DNA of 64,000 nt, taken from NCBI RefSeq assembly GCF_902806685.2, contig NC_048538.1, forward strand, positions 868,001 to 932,000, given 5' to 3'. This stretch comes from Maniola hyperantus (Eukaryota > Arthropoda > Insecta > Lepidoptera > Nymphalidae). The notes beneath the pieces are model-generated. The model had not been told where the DNA came from. It searched no databases and saw only the letters and a program-made list of their open reading frames with translations. The position numbers and the translations under genes are program-made. This document shows positions 1 to 9,610 of the stretch, one piece after another. Position 1 is the first letter of the stretch, and each line of letters starts with the position of its first letter.

Positions 1-72
1 TACCCGTTCGTCCCCATTACAAATTTCAACAAGTACCTATAGGTACCTTACCTGCCTAGTATTAATAATTTA

Positions 73-117
73 GAGAGGAAACCCGTTCTCAGTAGTGGGC
101 CAACGATGGGTTGAACA
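73..117 (+). repeat. SINE-B 3' fragment
   Basis: Matches the 3' part of the SINE-B consensus (GAGGAAACCCGT ... GTGGGCCAACGATGGGTTG). Only the tail end survives. Confidence 0.6.
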
Positions 118-156
118 CCACAATAACTAATCACTACGTAATGTCTATTGAAATTT

Positions 157-217
157 TTATCAGTAGAAAACAGTAAATACGGTTTTTGAGGCATTTAATA
201 AATTGTCCTTGGTGTTC
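157..217. repeat. Short copy of the end of the unidentified 680-1053 element
   Basis: About 60 bp nearly identical to 685-742 (ATCAGTAGAAAACA ... AATTGTCCTTGG). A further ~25 bp piece lies at 508-532. The family is not recognised. Confidence 0.6.
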
Positions 218-248
218 TAAGGTACGATAGGGTTGTCATGTACATCTG

Positions 249-464
249 AATATATAAAAGGAAAAGGTGAATGACTGACTAACTGATCTATCAACGCACA
301 GCTCAAACTACTGGACTGATCAGGCTGAAATTTGGCATGCAGATAGCTATTATGACGTAGGCATGCGCTAAGAAAGGATTTTTAAAAATTCAACCCCTAA
401 GGGGGTAAAATAGAGGTTTGAAATTTGTATAGTCCACGCGAACGAAGTCACGAGCATGAGCTAG
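249..464 (+). mobile_element. Non-autonomous Helitron, Hel-A
   Basis: Starts TATATAAAAGGAAAAGGTGA with a short (GACT)n tract, carries the Hel-A body (GCATGCAGATAGCTATTATG), and ends in a degenerate hairpin (CACGCGAACGAAGTCACG) plus CTAG, followed by T. No coding capacity. Confidence 0.85.
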
Positions 465-540
465 TAGTGTATAAAAACCCTTTAAAAATAAAGATATAAA
501 AATAAAAAATTGTCCTTGGGTGGAGGGAAAATGGGAACCT

Positions 541-1180
541 CGTCATCACTAACCCATCGCTACACCGGCTCATTACTGAGCACAGGTCTTTCAAAATGAG
601 GAAGGTTTGGGCCATAGTACACCACGCTGGCCAAGTGCGGATTGTCAGACTTCACACACCTTTGAGAACATTATGGAGATCAATTTATCAGTAGAAAACA
701 AGAAATACGGTTTTTGGGGCACTTAATAAATTGTCCTTGGGTGAAGGGAAAAAGTGTATAAAGTGAGCCGCCAATAACATTATAGTGTGGGGTTTATGGT
801 GACGCCCTTGACTGGTGGCGACGGGTTTTATTGACTGGAGTGTACACACGGACCGAAATCCAGGACGGCCCCGCGATCTACAATCTGCAAAAAACAAGCA
901 ATTTAAAAAGTTTTCAAATGCAGGGCTTCATCGCACATATTAAAATCCGCCATTTTGATTTTTTAAGAATTATATGTACTGACAACCGCGAGACGACGAT
1001 CATCAAGACGAATCTGGTGACGTATCATTTATCAAAATCTGTTAAGCTTCAATATTATAGAGAACTCTCAGGCATGTAGGTTTCCTCACAATGTTTTCCT
1101 GCACCATTAAAACAATTTATATTCAATTACTTAAAACGAATATAAATCCGAAAAGTTAGAGGTGTGTGTCCGGGCTAATT
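541..1180 (-). mobile_element. SINE-B, interrupted
   Basis: Two collinear minus-strand pieces (541-679 and about 1054-1180) together give most of a SINE-B, from the (ATC)n tail side to just short of the Pol III B-box. They are separated by the 374 bp element at 680-1053, which is bracketed by a 10 bp near-identical duplication of SINE sequence (ATTATGGAGA / ATTATAGAGA). Confidence 0.75.
680..1053. mobile_element. Unidentified 374 bp insertion with 10 bp target-site duplication
   Basis: Inserted in SINE-B between the duplicated sites at 670-679 and 1054-1063. Its left ~60 bp recurs at 157-217. It has no clear poly-A, no terminal inverted repeat and no convincing ORF. It may be a 3' end of an unknown retroelement on the minus strand; the family is unknown. 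Confidence 0.5.
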
Positions 1181-1497
1181 TAGGTGGCATTGTATAATAG
1201 AGGCATTGATGTACCAGAGGCGGCCGTTATATTGACGTGTTTTTTATCAAATCGTCGAAGTATACTATTTTTGTTTTAAATTTATTACTCATACCTATAA
1301 ACAGATCTTTAGACTAACTGAATCAACGACAATCTTCAATGTGATTATAAATAACAGCTACCAAGCAATGGTTGAACTCCATGTCATTAAGAAAGTCATA
1401 AGATCCACTAATTTATAAACCACATCTTCTGATCCACTAACCAGCCACGATCCAATAATGTAATCGGGCATCAATCAATTACGTTTTAATCATAGCA
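1181..1497. other. No feature recognised
   Basis: AT-rich sequence without a supported ORF or repeat. Confidence 0.5.
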
Positions 1498-1585
1498 GCA
1501 TATGATAGCGTTTAAATTACCACCGGGCAGTGCTCGGGCTATTAAAGCGACGTGTATTTCCAATATATCATGCGTTTTATTGAGT
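1498..1585 (+). repeat. Diverged copy of the 2.4/2.9 kb duplicated repeat
   Basis: Shares GATAGCGTTTA, GTGCTCGG and the GCGACGTG ... TGCGTTTTAT blocks in the same order as 2926-3079. Confidence 0.55.
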
Positions 1586-1926
1586 AGCTTGAGTTAAAGA
1601 TAAGATTTACGTTAAGTGTGCGTAATAGCGCTATTTGTTTGAATAATTTATGTTATTAACCGCAATAATGACGAATATTTGACGCAGTCTTAATGAAAAT
1701 AGGTTAAGTGGAACCGGTATTACAAAATATGTTAACAGATTCCTAAGCGGTTACTCTTTCTACCCAATATCCTACAAAAATGCTAAATCATCTAAATTGC
1801 TTGTCAGTTAGTTGGTATGCTATTATATTAGTCGCCCATTAGAAAATTAAGTATAATGTAGAAATCAATATAATTGTTTATTCATGGTTAGAACGTTCGT
1901 ATATTATAGTTATCTATATTCAAGTC
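1586..1926. other. No feature recognised
   Basis: AT-rich sequence without a supported ORF or repeat. Confidence 0.5.
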
Positions 1927-2213
1927 ATGATAGCCTAGTGGATAAGACATCTGAATTCTATTCGGGAGGTTAGGGGTTCGATCCCGGGCACGCAACTCTA
2001 ATTTTCCGGAGTTATGTGCATTTTAAGCAATTACTTGCTTTAACAATGAAGGAAAACATCGCGAGGTAACCTGAGAGTTCTCCATAATAGTCTCAAAGGT
2101 GTGTGAAGTCTGCCAATCCGCGTTTGACCAGCGTGGACTATTGTAAAACCCTTCTCATCCTAAAAGAAGACCCGTACTCAGTAATGAACCGGAGATGGGT
2201 TGGTCATAATAAT
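1927..2213 (+). mobile_element. SINE-B, near full length
   Basis: tRNA-derived head with Pol III A-box (GATAGCCTAGTGGATAAG) and B-box (GGTTCGATCCCGGG), then the SINE-B body (CTGAGAGTTCTCCATAATAG) and the degenerate GATGGGTTGGTCATAATAAT tail. Lightly diverged from the copy at 9983. Confidence 0.9.
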
Positions 2214-2423
2214 TATTTTAAAATTGTTTACAAAAATCCTCAATTTTGTAACACTCTGCTGGTATACCAGTTTGGAATAAGGATATTTTATACCATTTAA
2301 ATGGAATATCAATTATTATCTTAATACATTCTGATGTAAATATAAAACATTGGCAGTTCTGAACACAAATACCTTCAATTCAATAATCGCTGAGCCCTGT
2401 AAATTAATTACGCGATAAAAATT

Positions 2424-2545
2424 CATGGCACCATATGATAGCGTTTATTTAGCCGCCTGCCGCTGCACGCGGAGAGTGCTCGGCCGGCTAGGAGGAGTCC
2501 CGATAAGATATAGCCGTAATGAGAAGTAAGGAGTTTTGGATTTAA
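2424..2545 (+). repeat. Dispersed direct repeat, copy 1 (internally deleted)
   Basis: From TCATGGCACC to GGAGTTTTGGATTTAATTTT it matches 2914-3085 but lacks about 45 bp (the GATTACTCGAGTATGCG segment). Family not recognised; a third diverged copy lies at 1498-1585. Confidence 0.8.
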
Positions 2546-2587
2546 TTTTTTTATTCCCGTACAGTGTAAGTCATATTAAAGTCTTTA

Positions 2588-2750
2588 GCGTTGATAACCT
2601 AGTAGTTAAGACGTCGAACTTTTATTCGGGAGGTCGTCAGCCTACTACTGAGCACGGCTCTCCTCTCAGAATGACAAGAGTTTGGGCCATAGTCCCCCCA
2701 CGCTGGCACTTAGCCAGACTTTACAACACCTTTGATAACATCTAGAAAAT
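2588..2750. repeat. Two SINE-B pieces in opposite orientation
   Basis: 2588-2635 is a + strand SINE-B head (GATAACCTAGTAGTTAAG). It abuts a minus-strand SINE-B 3' segment at about 2636-2745 (CCTACTACTGAGCACGG ... CACCTTTGATAACAT). The junction replaces the B-box. Confidence 0.7.
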
Positions 2751-2799
2751 ATATGGATCCTTTATCGAAGAGTTTTAAATAATCACAATTCTGTGTGAA

Positions 2800-2908
2800 T
2801 CATCTTCTAGGCAAGCGCGCTCCATCTAAGGCTGCATCATTCCTTGCACCCAGGTCTGAACTCTGATTGCAGCCAAGCCCTAGTCTATAAATTAAAAAAA
2901 AAGCAATT
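2800..2908 (+). mobile_element. SINE-H
   Basis: CATCTTCTAGGCAAGCGCGC followed by CTGCATCATTCCTTGC, GATTGCAGCCAAGC and CTAGTCTATAAATT, ending in an A-rich tail. Its 3' half is homologous to the SINE-C 3' half. Confidence 0.75.
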
Positions 2909-2913
2909 TTCAG

Positions 2914-3085
2914 TCATGGCAACCTATGATAGCGTTTATTTAGCCGCCTGCCGCTGCACGGGGAGAGTGCTCGGCCGATTACTGCGACGTGATTACTCGA
3001 GTATGCGTATTGCGTTTTATAGACCAGGAGGAGTCCCGATAAGATATAGCCGTAATGAGAAGTAAGGAGTTTTGGATTTAATTTT
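2914..3085 (+). repeat. Dispersed direct repeat, copy 2 (fuller)
   Basis: About 170 bp; the most complete local copy of this repeat. The 73-codon frame at 2844-3065 is a product of the repeat, not a gene. Confidence 0.8.
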
Positions 3086-3117
3086 TTTTACATACAGTAA
3101 ATTGAAGTGTACAGTGA

Positions 3118-3216
3118 ATTGAGTGAGTGAAGTGTAGGCGAGCCGCAGCTTAGCGGCCCGAACGTCGCGTCGGGCGCGATCCCAGGAGACGCAGGTTCGA
3201 ATCCTGCAGATCCGCA
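3118..3216 (+). other. tRNA-like T-arm in GC-rich sequence
   Basis: GCAGG-TTCGAAT-CCTGC is a perfect 5 bp T-stem with a B-box-like loop. No matching acceptor stem or D-arm upstream, so it is not a functional tRNA. A similar block (GAGACGCAGGTTCGGATCCT) occurs at 50455, which suggests a tRNA-derived repeat fragment. Confidence 0.35.
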
Positions 3217-3217
3217 A

Positions 3218-3264
3218 TCCATACTAATATTATAAATGCGAAAGTGTGTCTGTCTGTCTGTCTA

Positions 3265-3307
<43 letters not shown>

Positions 3308-3453
3308 GCTAGCTTTTCACGGCCCAACAGTTTAACCGATGTTGATGAAATTTGGTACAGAGTTAGCTTACATCCTGGGAAAGGACATAGGCTACATTGG
3401 CTACATTTTTAAATACCTAAATCCACGCGGACGAAGTCGCGGGCATCATCTAG
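3218..3453 (+). mobile_element. Non-autonomous Helitron, Hel-B, with long (GTCT)n
   Basis: 5' TCCATACTAATATTATAAAT, then a ~62 bp (GTCT)n microsatellite (3247-3308), the Hel-B body (GATGAAATTTGGTACAGAG), the hairpin CGCGGAC-GAA-GTCGCG and CTAG, followed by T. Confidence 0.9.
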
Positions 3454-3483
3454 TTTTTGATATGTATTTAAAATTATTTAGAG

Positions 3484-3685
3484 CATAAATAAAGCTGCTC
3501 AGGCTGTGGCGTCCTTACTTTACCTTGGTATATCTATTAATGGTTTCATGGCAGTCAAGAGCTTAGCTACAAAATAACCCCTAGCTGATAAAACCCCATG
3601 CCCCCATTGTTTCCCATGAGCTATTCCCCATCAAGCAAGCCAGTATTAATCATAAACAAAGCTGCTCAAGCTGTGGCGTCCTTCA
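3484..3685. repeat. Short direct repeat pair
   Basis: 3484-3517 and 3652-3685 share a 33 bp block (GCTGCTCARGCTGTGGCGTC core) 168 bp apart. Unique sequence lies between them. Confidence 0.7.
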
Positions 3686-3904
3686 TAAATCGGGGCTCTA
3701 TCACCGCATCGCACGTCACCGTATCGCATTACTACATTGTGCATTTTGATATCGAATTTATTACGATCCCGTAACACTTACTAAAAGAATGCGACTAGCG
3801 ACATGTCGTGCGACCAAATGTTGCTTTACCTTATGTACAAGTTCTTTGCTTTACTGTAAAAAAGTATGTCTATAAATGTTATTTATAATCCAAAGCCGAA
3901 ATGC

Positions 3905-4171
3905 CGATATATAACGATTGATCTAGCCAAGCCTGAGAAAGCTTGGATTTGACTCGCTCCAGCAATGCACGGGGCTACAATTCCTTGTACAGTATGGTAT
4001 AATAATATTGTAAATTGATCTCTTGAAAAGAGCAACCGCTGAGTTTCTTGCTGGTTCTTCTCGGTAGAAACGGCATTCCGAACCAGTGGTAAATTAAACT
4101 AGTTGACAATTCAAAAGTGTTTTTAAAGTTTACTTGAATAAAAATCTATTCTATTCTACTCTATTCTAATG
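3905..4171 (+). mobile_element. LINE-K 3' end
   Basis: 3' untranslated end of a non-LTR element: GAAAAGAGCAACCGC, TTCTTGCTGGTTCTTCTCG, CATTCCGAACCAGTGG, then TTGAATAAAAATC and a (CTATT)n tail. The same sequence in reverse occurs at 11985, 18374 and 22765. Confidence 0.75.
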
Positions 4172-4490
4172 CCCAGAGCGGTGTGTCAAAAGCTAAAACT
4201 TCGGTTTTTCCCTAACGAGTTTCCAGGCCAATTTAGAGACGTTTTTATAAACATTAAATACGCGAACATGTTAAATTCTGATATTTCATTAATAAAAAAC
4301 AATAATCTTAAAAGTATTTTTTATTATTAATGAATACAGTATATTAAATACCTACATGATTCAGCGTTGCCTAATCTAATACGGGAAATGGGAGTTTCAG
4401 CTTTGGATTAGATATTTAGGCACTTTTAGAGTGGCCTGAAAACTCATTAGGCAGACGCCGAATTTTTGCCTTCGGACTAGGTGCTCTGGG
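4172..4490. mobile_element. TIR MITE, CCCAGAGC type
   Basis: Ends CCCAGAGC ... GCTCTGGG. Imperfect inverted repeats extend about 65 bp (the GAGTTTCCAGGCCA block at left pairs with TGGCCTGAAAACTC at right). 319 bp, no coding capacity. No clear target-site duplication. Confidence 0.65.
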
Positions 4491-4494
4491 TATT

Positions 4495-5130
4495 TCTGAG
4501 AGTTGATTAGGTAAGAAAGAAGCCACGACAAAAAGTTGTGGGACAAAAAGTCTCTAGTCTAGTCAAATTCTTACGAATCACCGGTACACGTCACATGTCG
4601 TTCGCCTCTCATAAATTCTGTGACATATCGTACGAGTTCCGAGATTTTTACCCTATAAATAAACCTTAACATTTTGCTTTCGAATACAACCTTATATTAA
4701 GAGAGTGAAAGCTGAAAATCTGTTGGCAAATTGTAGAGTTAAAGTTGTTTTTTCGATATCTTGCGATGTCTTGCCTCATATTAATGACGGTTGGTCTTTT
4801 TAATTTATCGGGAATATACTTTAGTATTTCGATCTTTGGTTCGGAATGTTTGAAGGTTTATTCATTCGATTTGAAACAAAGAGCACTACGAATACCGAAA
4901 GGGTAGAGGGGCTATTACTATTACGAAAGTATTCATATTGTGCAATAGGGTCTTGGACTATAGTAAAAAAATGATGTATTTTTTGTATAGCAGTTGTTTC
5001 TGGGTTTCATTATTAAAGAGAATAATTTAAAAAAAACATGATTTTTATTTATTTCTAACATGGACGTCACGATGTACGGAAGGTGAACAATAACGTCACA
5101 AACGACATTTTTTTTTCAATTTTTAAACAT
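4495..5130. other. No feature recognised
   Basis: AT-rich, no supported ORF; no repeat shared with the rest of the window was noticed. Confidence 0.5.
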
Positions 5131-5133
5131 TAT

Positions 5134-5300
5134 TATTATTATTATTATTATTTTATTTATTTTATATCTAATTAGAACGGCAGTGCCACTTACACTAACT
5201 AGATGATTAATAATAAATTTAAATACAAATAAAGGTACAAGAAAAAAGACATAAAATACAAAACGATAAAAATAGAGTAATTTCAGCTGAAAAATATTAT
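5134..5300 (-). mobile_element. LINE-like 3' end with (ATT)n tail
   Basis: (ATT)n at 5134-5152 followed by TCTAATTAGAACGGCAGTG and TTACACTAACTA. The same block after an (ATT)n tract recurs at 40912-41060, consistent with minus-strand insertions of one LINE family. Confidence 0.5.
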
Positions 5301-5418
5301 TTATAAATTAAAAAAAAATGTTATTTCTTGTATGATGGTACGGAATCCTTCACTACACGCATTTGGCCAGTTTTTTGCTATGTATACATAGTTATAATGT
5401 ATGTCTGTTTGTCCACAG

Positions 5419-5514
5419 ATGAGCGGTAGGCAGCCCTGCGGCGGGCTGCGCTAGACATGCGCTCCAAGCAGCAGCCGCGACCCTCCTATCGCTGGCTCAG
5501 CACCAACGAAAACG
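5419..5514 (+). CDS. Possible first coding exon (weak)
   Basis: GC-rich island after TGTTTGTCCACAG (acceptor-like, AG at 5417-5418). A start codon at 5457 opens 19 codons reading MRSKQQPRPSYRWLSTNEN up to a possible donor AACG|GTAACC. An 11-codon upstream ORF starts at 5419. Without splicing the frame runs to a stop after 27 codons. The donor is weak (no G at +5). No family is recognised. What stands out is coding-like composition in AT-rich surroundings; the gene is inference. Confidence 0.25.
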
Positions 5515-5520
5515 GTAACC

Positions 5521-5577
5521 TAGCACTTATACACTCCTAGTACTTATACACTCCTAGTACTGATACACTCCTAGTAT
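5521..5577. repeat. Three-copy 19-20 bp tandem repeat
   Basis: CTTATACACTCCTAGTA repeated three times with one substitution (CTGATACACTCCTAGTA). Confidence 0.85.
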
Positions 5578-5700
5578 GTTGTATAGAAGCAGGTGTTACT
5601 TTGCGGAAGTCCATGATATACAATGAACCAAAAGCTTAATTTGCTATTATCCGCTGAAACAGGTCGAATCTGTATGATGCACCATGCAGCATGCGAAATG
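5578..5700. repeat. Dispersed repeat shared with 56245-56350
   Basis: GTATAGAAGCAGG, TTTGCGGAAGTCCATGATA and CAATGAACCAAAAGCTTAAT occur in the same order at 56.2 kb, and partly inverted at 56516-56560. Family not recognised. Confidence 0.75.
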
Positions 5701-5841
5701 CACCGCCCGCCCTCCCACTGCTAACCATGCAGGAAAAAGCAGCCACTATAGGCAAGCAAAGCAATACGCACCACCACCACGCAGCACCACACAAATCCCA
5801 AAACACACTCGACGCACGTTTCGCCCCGACATCCTCAGGAT

Positions 5842-5878
5842 ATGTAGACCTTACAATTGTGCATTGTAAGGTCTACAT
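5842..5878. repeat. Perfect 16 bp inverted repeat (hairpin)
   Basis: ATGTAGACCTTACAAT and its exact reverse complement are separated by a 5 nt loop. Weaker pairing continues outward (AGGA/TCCT). Confidence 0.85.
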
Positions 5879-5879
5879 C

Positions 5880-6488
5880 TCCTGATCTCCTTTAGTGGCA
5901 TAATTTTTGTTACAGGAGATGCTGCAATTCACGAGTTATCTTATTTGTTTCGCACGCAATAACAATACAATTACACACTAATCGCTAATCGCTATATCTA
6001 CGCCTCATTATTCAATCGCTTATAAATAGATACTTTCACTCTTACACGAATTTCAACAAACGTAACACAAAACGCTATTTGCTGTCGAGGTGAACCAAGT
6101 TTAGTTGTAACGTAAGGGGTTAGGGTTGAATTTTGAGTGACAATTAGTTTTCGGACTGCAATTGGGCAGCATTCAAATCGAATGCGGCACCGTGACGTGA
6201 CAACTTTGAATATTCAACTAAAACTGGCAATAAATATGAAGTTACGGGCTATAGAAAAAACGCGACTACAAAACACAAAATGTAATACGGCGTAATAACT
6301 CATAGGGCGCTTTGTACAAAACTAAGCCACCGTGAAGCGATAAATAATATTTATTTTTGCTATTATACGCCGTTTTTGTCAGTTGTAATGGCTGTAAATG
6401 TAAGGGCGGGCGGTTTTGGATGGGGACAGTCGTTCGCGTGGTGCCGGCCTTATGGATTAGACGGACACATGTTATGTACCCAAGCAAA
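5880..6488. other. No feature recognised
   Basis: No supported ORF. The block at 6266-6631 that is open on the minus strand overlaps Hel-D and is not gene-like. Confidence 0.5.
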
Positions 6489-6605
6489 TCTCTATATACA
6501 TATATAAAAATGAATCGCTGAATGTGTTGCTGATCGCTAATCTGGAGAACAGCTGAACCAATTTCGCTAATTCTTTTTTCATAATATTCCTTGTAATAGC
6601 TCAAT
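6489..6605 (+). mobile_element. Helitron Hel-D, 5' half
   Basis: TCTCTATATACATATA, AATGAATCGCTGAATGTGTT and GAACAGCTGAACCAATTTCG match the 5' half of Hel-D at 46664-46860 (opposite strand). The 3' terminus is missing. Confidence 0.7.
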
Positions 6606-6983
6606 GCATATTTTTCATTATGATCTGCCAATAAACAGGTCGCTACCTAAACCCTGTCTTCAAACCCTGTGCAGTTGTGCACGCCACTGCTCCCGACCTA
6701 CTTTTAGATCGAAATACATTTCACTAGAATATATTACACGGTAATAAAAATTAAAGCAGGTTTTGCAACAACCCCAGCGGTTCAACGAACAAAAGGCAGA
6801 GAAAGCGGCAGGCATGCGGTTCGAACCCGCCGTCATAAATCTGTCACAAATTGCGTTGCATGTCATTGTTGTGTTCATGTCATTTTGATGCAACTAGCCA
6901 TTGAGAGATGAAGAATTTTTTTATACTAAGTATGCCTTGACTGCGATTCCAACTAGAACTACAGAATCCATTTATACCACTTA
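6606..6983. other. No feature recognised
   Basis: Contains an isolated B-box-like GGTTCGAACCC near 6814 without other tRNA parts. Nothing else recognised. Confidence 0.45.
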
Positions 6984-7090
6984 CTAGTTTATGCTCGCGA
7001 CTTCGTCCGCGTCGCCTACACAAATTTCAAACCACTATTTCACACCCAATAAATTCACAATAGGGGTTGAATTTTCAAAAATCCTTTCTT
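6984..7090 (-). mobile_element. Helitron Hel-A, 3' end only
   Basis: CTAG, then GCTCGCGACTTCGTCCGCGT (hairpin) and the Hel-A 3' body down to AAAATCCTTTCTT. The 5' part is absent. Confidence 0.8.
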
Positions 7091-7294
7091 TCAAAATAGA
7101 GATGTAAGAAGTTGCTGACAGCAGTTGTAAAAACAAAGCAAACTTTTTTACCCGACTGCGGCGAAGCCCAAAGGAGTGTTATTTGTCTATTTACATCTAA
7201 CTCCATTAGGCTACAAAAAATATTCATACAAGATTTAAAAGTGATCCTAAACACTATTTGAATACATAACATTTTGATTCATGTTTAGATTTAA

Positions 7295-7801
7295 CAATAT
7301 CGATCCATCCGTGCATAATCCACGCCGTATTAGAGTTTATTAATAAAATATGATAAGACAACGTCGACGTTATTCGTATTTACGGAGCGCTGATTGCAGT
7401 GACACCTAGCGTGGATAATGGACAACTGTCAGCTGTCTCGATGTCAGCAAAAACTAAGCCCTTCAACGAGGAGGTGCTATATGCTATCTTTTCCGTTCCA
7501 AAGTACCGGACCAGTGGGTCGTAACTCGTAAAACAGATGTCGTCGAAGTACGGCGTAAATTGCAGGAAAATAAATTGTATTATTTTCTATGAAAGCCACC
7601 TTAAACCTGACTAAGAATCTCCTATTCCCATTTCTTATATAAGTTAAAAATCTAAGCGAATTTTATAAAAAAAATGGGATTTGAAGCCGAGTTTTTAGAT
7701 TTCAGGAACCGTATGCTGAAAAATCAATATCGATCCATCTGTGCATAATCTATGCCACAATAGAGATACTGTCCGCTGTCTCGATGTCAGCAAAAATCAG
7801 G
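7295..7801. repeat. Local direct duplication (426 bp period)
   Basis: 7295-7461 and 7721-7801 both begin CAATATCGATCCATC and end GCTGTCTCGATGTCAGCAAA. The second copy lacks about 85 bp of the first. No gene between them. Confidence 0.7.
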
Positions 7802-8045
7802 GGAGATGGTTTATTATGTGACATTCCTCTGTGCAAAAGTACAATGAGAGGATTTCAACTAATTCATTGTTCATTTAACAATATGTATCAAGATTCAAGA
7901 CTCAGCCACTGATTGAGAAGAGCCGCAAAATAAATCTCCGTACTTAGCTGAAAATATTATATTTTATTTTTTGTACTGAAAGATAACGTATCTCCATTCC
8001 AATTTACCTTACATTTCCAATGTAACTTAATTTATTTTTAATTTG

Positions 8046-8085
8046 TAACTACAATTTTGGTACATGAAAAATAAGAATATAATAA
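8046..8085 (+). mobile_element. LINE-like 3' terminus
   Basis: GTAACTACAATTTTGGTACA followed by an A/T-rich tail. The exact reverse occurs at 20488-20520, so this is a dispersed 3' end; the family is uncertain. Confidence 0.45.
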
Positions 8086-8361
8086 ATACGTTAGCTCCTA
8101 GCCGTGTAGCTCATCGGTCGGGCTCTAATGACAGACAAGTGCTCGCGATGATGTGACAGCTTTATGTGGCATACTTGTTACCGAAGTGGCGGTGTTATGT
8201 AGCTCACTGCGAGTGGAGCTAGGTGTTTATTTAGTATGCGAATTGTGGGTTTATTAACTGTAGGCAAACAGATAGACAAAAAAGTCAGAATCGGGCGGTG
8301 GAGAGAGCAGAAGTCTGGCTAACGAAAGATGAGACTAGAAAAACGCCGGAAAAAAATAATT

Positions 8362-8493
8362 CTGTATGGCACTTTTGAAATTTGTATGACAGACCTGGAA
8401 TAACCTAATTTGATAAAACAGAAACAAAAATAAAGTAAATAATTCTAAAGCATCAAATTAGGTCTGTCATACTAATTTAGGGCTGCCGTACTG
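8362..8493. mobile_element. Small fold-back MITE
   Basis: Left arm GTATGACAGACCT ... AATTTGAT pairs with ATCAAATTAGGTCTGTCATAC at right. A 10 bp insertion breaks the left arm. 132 bp, non-coding. Confidence 0.6.
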
Positions 8494-8497
8494 ATAT

Positions 8498-8553
8498 TTT
8501 TTAGGGTTCCGTACCTCAAAAGGAAAAACGGAACCCTTATAGGATCACTTTGT

Positions 8554-8585
<32 letters not shown>

Positions 8586-8953
8586 CGTCTGTCTGTCAAG
8601 AAACCTACAGGGTACTTCCCGTTGACCTAGAATCATGAAATTTGGCAGGTAGGTAGATCTTATATAGCTGACATTTGGGAAAAATCTGAAAACCGTGAAT
8701 TTAGGGTTAGATCACACAAAAAAAAATTAAATTGTGGTCATGAACTAATAATTAGTATTTTCAACTTTCGAAGTGAGTGACTATATCAAGTGGGGTATCA
8801 TATGAAAGGTCTTCACCTGTACATTCTAAAACATGTTTTTATTTATTTTTATGCATCATATTTTTTTGAATTATCGTGCAAAATGTCGAAAAAATACGAC
8901 TTTAGTACGGAACCCTCATTGCGCGAGCCTGACTCGCACTTGGCTGGTTTTTA
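8498..8953 (+). mobile_element. GTTCCG element, full length
   Basis: Begins with the palindrome AGGGTTCCGT ... ACGGAACCCT, then ATAGGATCACTTTGTTGTCT and (GTCT)n. It continues through AATCATGAAATTTGGCAGG to TACGGAACCCTC and the tip GACTCGCACTTGGCTGG. It matches the class of lepidopteran MITE-like repeats carrying hitchhiking GTCY microsatellites. The ORF at 8833-9186 runs through it by chance. Confidence 0.85.
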
Positions 8954-9033
8954 AATCTGCCGCGCTTTTTCGGTCTCTTCTTTCGTTAGCCAGACTATGC
9001 TTGGAGTTCCTCTACGTGATCAGAAATGAGGAG

Positions 9034-9610
9034 ATCCGTAGGAGAACCAGAGCTCAGCGGTTTGCGAAACTGCTTGAGCTTTTATTACCAAAATCTGTCA
9101 CCATATTTCACCTCATTTTTTTTCGTGTGAATAGCGAGACATACAGACTTGTCATTTTTCCCATACCCTTGTCGGCAATTAATTGACCAGCAAAGTTTTA
9201 TCACCTGTTTTTACACGTGGGAAAACAATTGCTCGACTACAATGTGTTGAGCCACTGTAATGCTGACGTCACCGTACGTCACCTCACTTTTCTCTATTCT
9301 AGTGAATAGCGAGACATCCAGACTTGTCACTCTATGCCTACACTTTGTCGGCAATTTCACCAGCAACGTTTTATCACCTGTTTTTACACGTGGGAAAACC
9401 ATTGCTCGACTACAAAGTGTTGAGCCACTGTAATGCTGACGTCACCGTACGTCACCTCACTTTTCTCTATTCTAGTGAATAGCGTGACATCCAGACTTGT
9501 CACTCTATGTCTACACTTTGTCGGCAATTTGACTAGCAAAGTTTTATCACCTGTTTTTACACGTGGGAAAACAATTGCTCGACCACAAAGTGTTGAGCCC
9601 CCGTAAAGCC
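9034..9610. repeat. 173 bp tandem repeat, about three copies
   Basis: The anchor CACCTGTTTTTACACGTGGG recurs at 9202, 9375 and 9548, exactly 173 bp apart; a diverged partial unit precedes. Units carry TGACGTCACCGTACGTCACC. Minus-strand frames of 63 and 107 codons cross the units, but 173 is not divisible by three, so successive copies change frame. I do not regard them as genes. Confidence 0.85.

Larger units (their letters stand above)
8307..9003. mobile_element. Compound inverted-repeat element
   Basis: Inverted repeats of about 45 bp (core GTCTGGCTAACGAAAGA at 8313, reverse at 8978-8994) bracket a small MITE (8362-8493) and a full GTTCCG element (8498-8953). Either an older TIR element that took insertions, or a coincidental bracket. 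Confidence 0.5.

Noticed and set aside
3118..3216. Possible tRNA gene
   Set aside because: Only the T-arm is convincing; the acceptor stem and D-arm cannot be formed.
6266..6631. 121-codon minus-strand frame
   Set aside because: Part of it is antisense Hel-D, the rest has no recognisable motif.
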